Source: Plantago ovata
Taxonomy: Eukaryota > Streptophyta > Magnoliopsida > Lamiales > Plantaginaceae
DNA: 64,000 nt
Assembly (NCBI GenBank): GCA_028274465.1
Contig: CM051455.1
Span: 41,991,129-42,055,128, forward strand
Direction of reading: 5' to 3'
Shown: piece by piece, positions 55,220-64,000 of the stretch
How the letters are laid out: each line of letters begins with the position of its first letter
How positions within the stretch are numbered: position 1 is the stretch's first letter
Made by a program: the position numbers and the translations under genes
Notes under the pieces: generated by a model
Databases searched by the model: none
Seen by the model: only the letters and a program-made list of their open reading frames with translations
Told to the model about the DNA's origin: nothing

Positions 55220-56925
55220 AAAGAGGTAATGAGAGGTAAAACAAAGTTCAACTATCCTTGTTTTCTTGTTAATATGGTTTGTGTAGTCAGTTACTTTGTT
55301 AAACTGCTTCAGAGTTTGGTGTTTGTTAGTAGTAGAAGCTGTTTCGTCGTTAGCAAATTATCATTTACAAGTGATTCCAGTTGTCGTACATTGTATACAT
55401 ACGTTACGATGGGTGTCTTTTTTATGTTCTTGCGTTTATATGAACTGACAAATACAATCTGCACATTGTGTGGCATTTAAAACGGAGATATATTTCGTTC
55501 TTCAACACCCTGAACAGAGAGAGAGAGAGAGTTGTTTCCAATTCCAGATTAGTATGCAACTATGCATACAGATGTAGGTGAACATATGCATATTTGTCAG
55601 TTGTTCAAAATGAATGCTCCTCTCTGATTATCTGACTTGATATGATATTTTGGGATTGCAGGTTGGAGTAACTGAGAACCTGTTGCCAGGGGCTTTATTG
55701 CGCATTTGGTTGCTTTTTTTGGGTGAAGCACTAAGCAGATGTGTTTAGAAAAACCTTGTTGAATGTTGATTATTATGTCATCAAGTCTGTATTTGAAGTA
55801 GCAGGATGATGTTTGGGATTTGTGATTTAGTAGTTCATGCAACATTCTCCTTTTGAACTGAAATAGTCTTTCAGTTGCTTTAATGCCAAATGATCCTCTT
55901 CTTCACAAACAGAATTTTTCTCAATTTATTTACTAGCAATATGCATTATGAATGTATCTCTCTGTTTCTTGGTTAGTGATAAACATCACTACATCAGTAC
56001 AATATCTGTGCTTATACTATTATGGGGAAATTAAACCTTGTAGTAGTACTTCTGTTCAAGAAGAGCATCATCTGTGATCTTATATATGTGACAACCCCCA
56101 TTCCGGGGTTCCGCTATTGATCACAGCTAGGATTCAGTTGCAGATATGATGCATGTCAACTTCTGGAACCAATGCAAATTGTAAAACATTCACGACTAGT
56201 AAAACGTAAGCTAGATACAGAACATACGAGTCAATCTTAAATCGTTTAGCACATAGAAAGTTACATAATATTTCATTAATCCAATATGAGAAAGCAGCAA
56301 CTCCTAAACATCCTGCTAAGTGCATCAGACATAGAGTCGATAAACATTTAACTAGACTTGTATCCTGGACATGTCTGTTCTGTCAAAGACTCAAACAAGT
56401 AGTATATCAAACGGATGTGCTCAAGCACAAAGACCTGTTTCGTATCTTTTGAAGTTGGATGACCTGAATTTCAGCTTCACCCTACAATGACAAAATTCTA
56501 AATCGAGTCAACATGCATGACTGATACGAATAGCATATTACTAGTTCGCAAGTTGAAAGAATTTCATCTTAACTAAACATTCAAGCAAGTTGTTATCCTC
56601 CTATCTTTAGTGTTAACTCGATAATAATACACTACGCTTCACTATTTTCTCATCAACGGTTACTAAGTAGCTTCGTACTTCAATCTATGTATTTCCTGTC
56701 TGCTGTCATAGAAATCAGTAAACTGCGATATTGCATCCAACCTATGGACATGCTGATTCTGTGTATGTAAGACTTCGTTCCGAATCAGCATTCAACATGA
56801 CTAGTATGCAACCACAATCATTAATCATGATAATGCAATGACAAGCTAATAGCTATCATACAGTATACTACTACTTATGTTTTAGTTTCTGTTGCAGAAT
56901 AGCATGGGGAAATTTTTTAAGCCAT
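55220..56925. other. F-box 3' region and intergenic
   Basis: A (GA)n run is at 55519-55531. GGGATTGCAG|GTTGG at 55652-55663 could be a 3' exon acceptor. On the minus strand an acceptor TTGTAG|GGTGAAG near 56485 matches the terminal exon of the next F-box copy. Nothing else is supported. Confidence 0.35.
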
Positions 56926-56931
56926 GCAGTA

Positions 56932-58793
56932 CTAGAATAGGGCAAATCTCAAATAATGACAAATAAGCATTTCAAAACTTGTCATACCTATCGTACTCGT
57001 TTTTGTCTTCGTTGTCAATGATCCTTCTGGAGCAACATCATCATTTCCACTAAGACGAACAAGGCTTGCTGGAAAAACTTGAGAAAAAGAGCAATCGCAG
57101 ATACTACCAAAGATTTTTTTAAGGGTCTTGGAGCATCTAGTCATCAAATCATACAACACGAATTTCTCTTCTATTACCTGGAAGAGGACTTGATCTTTGT
57201 CTTCGAAATAAGCAATTAGCCGGACCCGCGACCAACCATTGTCAGGAATCATTATTTTGGTTGAAAACAACGGAACCCACATGTTCTCATCGCAACCATA
57301 TTCCTTAGCCATCCATACGCCACAGAAAACGAGTATCATAGACCGTCAAAAATAAGGATCCACCAAATTCATTTAAATTTGATGAATTTGATAGAGTGTC
57401 GACCCTCGAGGGTACAGGTAGTGTACAATAAGTTTCAGTAGTTAGATCAAATGCAAGTATCAAAAAAATCCAAAGTGCACGGTCATATACGACCCAGTGT
57501 AATGCACCAAAGGCAAAAACTCCAGCAAGATAATGAAATGGATAACCCTTACAAGTATCCTCCTCAATCCTATGCCAATTGTTCGAGTTCAATGAATAGA
57601 CATGCGTTTCTAACTTGCGACAATCAGGTTTAGGGCTATGAACAATTCGAACAGCTTTATAGTCATTTGTATGAGCATCATACCCCAAGTCCAGAATAAG
57701 GATGGTACACTGTTTGTATTAACAAAATCGTCACACAACGGTAATGAAAAGGAATCCCCATTGGAAGGATTCCACAGCAACCAAGGCTCTGTGTACATTC
57801 CAGATGGAATTAAAATGAGGCCATCACAAGTAGCCACAGGCGAATAAGGCAACCGAGGCACACCACGGCCAATAAGGTTCTCTATGTTCTTCACCGGATA
57901 AAATTGATTAAACCCCCGAACTTTACTACAATTGAGACATTACCCCCTAACCTATTAAGTTTGAGACTTAACCTCTCATCTATTTAAAGTGTTACGACAT
58001 ACCCCCTATATAATATTTTCCCTTTAATTTAATATTTTTCATTCAATTTAATATTTTCCCTACAATTTAATATGTCAGTTTGACTCCAATTAATCCTAAA
58101 TTCACACCGAAAAATAATTTTAAAAATTATATTATAAAAATATAAGATTTTACTTATATAATATAAGTTCAAATCTTATTTTTTCAATACAATTTATATT
58201 ACAAAAGTGAAAAAATAATATTTTCATTAATTATACCGGAAAAATAATATTTGAACTTATATTATATTATATTATAAAAGTGAAAATCGTGTAGTTTCAT
58301 ATTATAATTTTCAAAATTAGTTTTTCGGTAGGTATTATGATTAATTTGGAATCAAACGGAAATATTAGTTAAAGGGAAAATATTAAATTGAATGAAAAAT
58401 ATTAAATTGATAGTAAAATATTATATAGGGTGTATGTTGCAACAATTTATATAGGTGAGGGGGTTAAGTCTCAAATTTAATAGGTTAGGGGGTAATGTCT
58501 CACTTGTAGTATAGGTTGGGGGGTTTGATCAATTTTTTCCTTCTTCACCTCAATGCTTGAATCTTTTTATTTGAAAAAGTTCGAGAGGTTAAAGTTAAGG
58601 AGTAAAGTATACCAATTCTGGTTTTGATGATGAGTTGATTACCGCATGTTGGACGGCCGAGATGCGATTTGACGAAGAGAGGGTCGTCGATGATGCTGCA
58701 CCATGACTTGCATACGGACCGGAGACGAAACAGAGACGGAGCAGGTACTCGCCTGAGTATTTCGCGGTATACGTCGGTTGGAATGTCCAACAT
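56932..58793 (-). pseudogene. F-box/FBA gene interrupted by a MITE and frameshifts
   Basis: The start MLDIPTDVYREILRRVPAPS and LFRLRSVCKSWCSIIDDPLF (58793 on) lead to a 645-bp element at 57896-58540, then VKNIENLIGRGVPRLPYSPV. Further frameshifts lie near 57700 (to GYDAHTNDYKAVRIVHSPKP) and near 57320 (to VWMAKEYGCDENMW). The 3' part ends near 56932, with a possible donor GATAG|GTATGA at 57000-56980. The nearest relative is the copy at 62248, with which it shares most of SPKPDCRKLETHVYSLNSNN. Expression could give only an 82-residue F-box peptide. Confidence 0.88.
57896..58540. mobile_element. Mutator-like foldback MITE, 645 bp, 9-bp target duplication
   Basis: The left end GGATAAAATTGATTAAACCC and the inverted right end GGAAAAAATTGATCAAACCC pair for most of the element: ATTACCCCCTAACCTATTAA and related words occur in both arms. 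TTCTTCACC flanks both sides (57887-57895 and 58541-58549). A 9-bp duplication is typical of Mutator-like elements. No coding sequence. Confidence 0.93.
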
Positions 58794-59069
58794 TTCTTCT
58801 CTCTCTGATATCAAATTTCCCCCAGGCGATGATGCTTCACGTTGCACAAAGCAGCTGTTTACTCTATAAACTCTGGAATAGTGAAAAAACCTGATATAAA
58901 ACACCCTGCAAACGCAAGGTCCAAAACTAATCCATCTAGGCCTGAAAATAACGCAAAGTCCAAAACTAATCGATCAAGGCCCAACACTTTGAGTCGGTGC
59001 GATTACTTCAGGCTGGTTTTCAACATGTGTGCTTTACCACACGGTTTGTCACACATTGTGATATGATGG

Positions 59070-61000
59070 CCTCATAGATCAACATGTGTCATTAAACAAT
59101 AAATCACACATTCTAATAACATTCTAGAGAAAACGCACTTTATCTTCACTTCTGATTCACCCATCCTAACCTCCAAAGCAAGCGGCACCTAGATTCTCAA
59201 AGGTAATGGTACACCTTTAGATTCTCAAAGGAATGGTACACCTTCTTTCTTATTATTATGAGTAGGGCTTTCAATTCTTTAAATTTTATGAAATTCTAGA
59301 CATCATAGAAAATTTCTTAATTACGTAAATATAGCAACAAAAAAAAACTAAACCCATCAAAATCGGCGCCTATTTGATGGGTTCAGGCATGTGGGGAACC
59401 CAATTCGTTTTTTAACCGGACTCAGAATACATTCCGCATCATTTTGATTTAAGACTTAGAGAGTATGCACCCATATATAACTGAATCAGGGTTATTTGTA
59501 ATACAAAAATAATTAAGCAAAATTGAATTGGACCGAATGTAATTTAATAAATTTAAACCGAAAACATTGTTAATTCAGGAGGAAAGAAACAAAGAAGCTC
59601 ACAAAATTAAGAAAACCAGAAAGCTGTGATATTAACGAGAATAGAAAAAGGCGTGATAATGTGTCGGATGGTTTTATTCAAAAGGTTGAAGAAATGGGCT
59701 TCTTTGATTGTTATAGAAACAACTTTTTTTACAAGCAATACATGCATCAGAATTTAGAGCTACACTCTGTCATTCAGAATTTAGAGCTACACTCTGTCAT
59801 TCTTGATACCACTGTCACTGTGATTGAGATTGCATCTGATTATAGTCACAACATTACATTGTGATTGCATCTCTCTGTTTCTTCATTATACTAGAATCAC
59901 CGAGTGACAGAACTCTACTATAAACTACTAGTAATGTAATATATCAGTACAATGTGTGTACTCAATCAAATCAAGACGTCCCACAAACATACGAATAACA
60001 AAGCAAACAAACCGCAATTGGTTCTCACAATAACAGTGATACCGACAAGTCCCAAGCTTCCCATTCCTCTCCATATTAATCCCCCAAACCGACCAACAAT
60101 TATAATACTGAGAGAGCCAGCAGAGATGAAGTAGGAGGCAAGTGCAAGTGTGGTCAAAAGGAGAAAATTATCGAGAGCATAAGGAAGATACAAAGACAGA
60201 ATAGCTTATGGGGAAACCTTGTACTCTTGTTCAAGATCTTAGATTACCGTATGGGTACAGCCCCAGGGTTCCATCACAGATTTCTGCTAGGATTCAGTTG
60301 CAGAGATAATCGAACTAATGAAGCATAATACAAATCAAACTCTGAAATCCAGTTCCATACCTACACAAATAGTAACACTAAAGCAAGAAACAAAACTGAA
60401 GGTTAAACAGCATACGACTTAATCTCAAATCATTTAGCACTTGAGCAAGTTACATCATATTTCAGTGCAATGCTAGAAAACAGCAGCACCTGAACATCCA
60501 AAACCGCATAAGTAGACTTGATGAACATTTAACTAGATATTTGTCGGGAAAAAGTCAAAAAGACACGCCTTTTGAAGTTGGATGCTCTGAATCTCAGATT
60601 CACCCTACAATGACAAAATTCATAATCAAGTCAACATGTCTGAAAACAAATTACTAGTTTGCAAGTTGAAAGAATTCCATCTTAACTAAACATTCAAGCA
60701 TGTAGTCTGGATTGTTTTTTCATCAAAAGTTTACCAAATGAAACTTCAACCCATATACTCCTGCTGTCCTGTCTACTATGAATCTATGATAAAGATCAGT
60801 ACACTGCAATTATGGATCCAACCTATAGACATGTGAGAATACAACTAAGAAAGGAAGAAATTCACACGATACTAACCAATCTTATACAAAATAAGCAGTA
60901 TTCAGCATGACTATTATGCAATCATAATCTTTCCAAGGCAGTTACAAGCTATAAACTAGTTCTTTCCTGTTGGACTTTTAGTTCATGTGGCAGAATAGCA
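59070..61000. other. Intergenic; one tandem duplication
   Basis: 59749-59802 is a 27-bp unit (CAGAATTTAGAGCTACACTC TGTCATT) present twice. 60541-60608 on the minus strand is a possible terminal exon of the F-box pseudogene starting at 62248 (acceptor TTGTAG|GGTGAATC). Confidence 0.5.
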
Positions 61001-61012
61001 TGAGAAAAAGAT

Positions 61013-62248
61013 TTAAGGCCATCCAGTATTAAAATAAGGCAAATCAGGAATAATCAAAAAATAAGCATTTCTAAACTTCACATACCTATCATATGTCCTT
61101 TTTCTCTTTCTTGTCAATGATCCTGCTGGAGCAACACCATCACTTCTACTGAGGCGGATAAGGCTTGCAGGAAAAACTTGAGAGGAAAAGGAATCGTCAA
61201 TATCCTTAATTTTCAGGGTTTTGGAGCTTTGAGTCTTCAAATCATACAATACAAATTCTTGTTGCGTCTCCTGGAATAGGAACTGATCTTTGTCTTCGAA
61301 ATGAGCAACTAAGCGGATACTATACCAAGAATAAGTTTTGCGCATCAGTTTGGCTGAAAACATCCCAACCCACATCTTATCATCACAACTATAATCCGTA
61401 ACCATCCATACGGTTAAGTTACTATGAAAGCAGTCACTATGACGATGGGCGCTGAGATATAAGCATCCGCCAAATTCATCTAAGTTCGTCACATAACCAC
61501 TTCCTCGACAGACCAACAAGGGTAGAGGAAATGTACGATAAGTTTCAGTAGTTAGATCAAACGCAAGTATCATATAAATATCTTCCTGCCGATCTTGCCC
61601 AAGTTCACATACAACCCAGTGTAGCGCACCAAAAGCATAAACACCATGATGATCAAAAATCATGTAATCCTTACTAGTATCCTTAATTCTACGCCAATTG
61701 TTCGAGTTCAATGAATAAACATGCGTTTCTAACTTACGACAATCAGGTTTAGGGCTATGAACAATTCGAACAGCTTTATCGTCATTTGTATGAGCATCAT
61801 GCCCAAGTCCAAAATAAGGCATATGTCCACCACTTATTTTTTAAAATTCGTCACACAACGACAAGGAATCCCCATTGGAAGGATTCCACAGTAACCAAGG
61901 CATTGTTATCTTATCAGATGGAATCAAAATTAGGCCATCACAAGTAGACACAGGCAAAGTAGGCAAGCGTGGCACACCACGGCCAACAAGGTTCTTAATG
62001 TTCTTAACCTCCTCAATGCTTTGATTGGAAAAAGTAAGTCAGGTTAAAGATAAAGAGTAGATTATACCAGTCCGGGATCTGACCATGAGCTGATTGCCGC
62101 CTGTTGGACGACGGAGATATGATTTGACGAAGAGAGGGTCGTCGATGATGCTACACCAGGACTTGCAAACGGATCGGAGACCAAACAGAGACGGAGCAGG
62201 TACTCGCCGGAGTATTTCGCGGTATATGTCGGTTGGAATGTCAGACAT
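61013..62248 (-). pseudogene. F-box/FBA gene with two in-frame stops
   Basis: One continuous frame runs from MSDIPTDIYREILRRVPAPS (62248) to 61013 with F-box (LRSVCKSWCSIIDDPLF) and FBA parts (CDGLILIPSD, WLLWNPSNGDSLSL, VYSLNSNNWRRIKDTSKDY, YAFGALHWVV, FVLYDLKTQSSKTLKI). It is broken only by TGA at 62041-62039 (SLSLT-stop-LTFSNQ) and TAA at 61843-61841 (CDEF-stop-KISGG). No frameshift is seen, so this is a young pseudogene. A donor GATAG|GTATGTG (near 61083) and an acceptor at 60608 suggest an intron near the 3' end, after KRKRTYDR. The 269-codon downstream frame has its own ATG but no F-box. Confidence 0.88.
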
Positions 62249-62299
62249 TTGTTCTCTGGATGGAATTTGGGCGAAATGAGAGAGACAGAGAAGGCTAGG

Positions 62300-62670
62300 G
62301 TTAGGGTTTGTGTTTAGAAATTAGATACACAGCAGTGAGCCGAGTGAAATGTTTGCTTTCAGGGTCCAGATTTCAAGATTTTGATTTAAGAGTGAGCAAA
62401 TACTTTGAGAGGGAAATTTACACTACCTTCCCGCCCAACCCCCCAAAAAAACATTTTAAAATAAATACTCCCTCAGTTTTCTATTATAAGTACTTTTATG
62501 TATTTCACACATATTATATTAAGGAAATGATTTATTTCTATTATTTTATTCTTTTAATTATTAATGTTATAAAATCTAGTATATAACTTTTCTTATTTTA
62601 ATAAGAAAGAGATGCAATTTTAATACTATTAAAAGTGATGAAAAGTACATGGGAAATATATAGTAAAATA
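62300..62670. other. AT-rich region with Stowaway-like start
   Basis: ATACTCCCTCAGTTTTCTAT at 62466 resembles a Stowaway left end (CTCCCTCAGTTT), but the right end was not found. Confidence 0.35.
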
Positions 62671-62673
62671 ATC

Positions 62674-63069
62674 CTCCCTCCATTTTTAAATATACGTAAG
62701 TAGTTTTAGATATTTTCATACATATTATGGTAATGTAGTGATACTAATAAATGTAAATGATTGTCCACCATCATAATTATCATTATCATTAAAAAAATAT
62801 AAATTCTTTTCAACATCCAATCATAAACATGAAAAAAAGGATTAATATATTGAAAGTAAAATATTGAAATTTCACAATCACGATTATTATCTTGGAAATT
62901 TAATAAAATACTAATTTAAAACCTTAAACTACTTATATTAAAGTACAAGAACAAAAGTCTAAAACTACTTATATTTAAAGATGGAGGTAGTATAACAAAA
63001 GTTAAAATTAATTATATTTAAGGAAGAGTTCAAAAAGCTAAAACTACGTATAATTAAAAATGGAGGGAG
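62674..63069. mobile_element. Stowaway-type element, possibly nested
   Basis: CTCCCTCCATTTTTAAATAT at the left and the inverse of AATTAAAAATGGAGGGAG at the right, with TA after the right end. A second internal right-end-like motif (AAAGATGGAGGTAGTA, 62978-62992) suggests nesting or tandem insertion of two copies. Confidence 0.65.
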
Positions 63070-63086
63070 TAAAAATTAGATACTTA

Positions 63087-63395
63087 GAGCACTAGTAATG
63101 GTTGGCTACAAACTTGAGGCTTAAACCTCAAATAAGCCCCTTTCATTTTTTGTTACAATGGTTTGGGCTTATTAGAGGCTTTTTTGTGGGTACTACATGA
63201 TACATACATTCCACATGCACCACACAATTCATGAAATAGAAAGAAAAGGAAATTAAAAAATATTATTTGGGAGCTTCAAATATGTAGCCCCCAAGCATGA
63301 GCTACATTTATGAAGCCCCAAATAAGCCTCTATTGTGACTCATTTGGGGTTTATTTCCAAATAAGCCTCAAATAAGTCCACCATTGCTAGTGCTC
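63087..63395. mobile_element. Tourist-type (PIF/Harbinger) MITE, 309 bp, TTA duplication
   Basis: Left GAGCACTAGTAATGGTTGGC and right, inverted, GAGCACTAGCAATGGTGGAC; TTA on both sides (63084-63086, 63396-63398). Words such as CTCAAATAAGCC occur in both arms in inverse orientation. No coding sequence. Confidence 0.93.
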
Positions 63396-63524
63396 TTAGA
63401 TTCAGATAAGCTAATTGATAGACGATTCGGAAAAGCTATCATCTAGTACTTTCATGTTGAACTATAGCAAATGTAACGATACTAGACCTCTACACATACA
63501 CTAGGTGATCGAATTTACATCCCC

Positions 63525-63690
63525 AAATGTAACAACAACTAGGAACTTGAGTTCACTTAAGCAAGGTCTCGGGTTCGAGTCTTGTGGGTGTAAAAATACC
63601 GCTAGGAAAGCCGTCCTCTAAAAAAGGGTCCGAGAGTGATCGGTTGGATTAGTTGTCAAAGCGAATATCACTATAAATAAAAAAAGTAAG
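63525..63690 (+). mobile_element. SINE-like repeat with box B
   Basis: CTTAAGCAAGGTCTCGGGTT CGAGTCTTGTGGGTG contains a good box B (GGTTCGAGTCT). The interval ends in AATAAAAAAAG. Box A is not clear, and no target duplication was identified. Confidence 0.4.
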
Positions 63691-63948
63691 GGAAATAGAC
63701 CTATACATGAAGGAGATAAAAGGTTGTGACATACAAGAAAACAAACTGGACAATGATAATGGGTTAAGGGTCGTTACCGTCAATATCATTCTTTGCAATG
63801 GATGTTAGAAAATGGCATGAGAACTTTCCTTTTAAAGAAATCCTCGAGATTATAGCTTTGAATGCAATAAAGTAACTAGTAGTAGTTAGTTTATGGATTT
63901 GTGAGTAAGTCAGTGATTGATAATACCAGGATCTGTGACCTTTGCAGC

Positions 63949-64000
63949 CAGGGGTAGAGCTAGAGGGCTGGCGGGACCCCTCCCAAAAAAAGTTAAAATT
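63949..64000. mobile_element. Probable left end of a hAT-like element running out of the window
   Basis: CAGGGGTAGAGCTAGAGGGC resembles the common plant CAGGGGCGGAGCTAGGGGG terminus. The partner end lies outside. Confidence 0.35.

Noticed and set aside
61013-61822. 269-codon frame taken as a separate gene
   Set aside because: It is the downstream part of an F-box gene whose frame continues upstream through two point stops to the F-box start at 62248.

Overview
This is nuclear DNA of a flowering plant, most likely a eudicot. Genes contain GT-AG introns, and the window holds plant-only families: type-1 non-specific lipid transfer proteins (nsLTP1), P-class PPR, F-box/FBA, B3 and a lectin receptor kinase. 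It also carries CACTA, hAT, Mutator-like, Stowaway, Tourist, SINE, LINE and Ty1-copia elements. I cannot name the species.

Layout. 1-7431: two closely related CACTA (En/Spm) elements lie 187 bp apart inside what looks like a LINE running on the minus strand (7435-8690 and 3099-3285). 9.6-19.4 kb: an nsLTP1 cluster of four copies, of which two are plainly intact (11770-12259 and 15025-15488), one is frameshifted (9626), and one is intact only if an extra intron is spliced (18016-19346). A tRNA-Gly(GCC) gene, a hAT-type MITE and a SINE with matching target duplications lie among them. 23706-27627: a complete CACTA element with TAA target duplications. 30-32 kb: an F-box gene broken by a 5'-truncated Ty1-copia element. 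34.3-35.6 kb: an intact PPR gene next to a Stowaway MITE. 36-45 kb: mostly SINE, LINE and MITE remains plus a BTF3 fragment. 46.4-47.0 kb: a small two-exon B3-domain gene whose 5' part is duplicated head-to-head, giving a foldback with arms of about 200 bp. 48.2-50.6 kb: a LINE fragment followed by a decayed L-type lectin receptor kinase. 51.4-62.3 kb: four paralogous F-box/FBA copies, of which one (54056) is nearly intact and three are pseudogenes; one of these holds a 645-bp MITE with 9-bp target duplications. 62.6-64 kb: Stowaway, Tourist and probable hAT-like ends.

The most informative item is the CACTA family. Each copy keeps long subterminal arrays of ACCGACGGAT-type repeats, an ATG-less leader exon at one end, a decayed stub of the large transposase (DUF4216) in the first intron (not in copy A), and a six-exon Transposase_24 gene. 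The Transposase_24 start codon is the first three bases of its exon. This is the tnpA/tnpD arrangement of maize Spm, kept here in elements that have lost the catalytic transposase. The second notable item is the B3 foldback, which could give rise to hairpin small RNAs. The third is the novel nsLTP intron, whose two boundaries carry the same 7-bp sequence.
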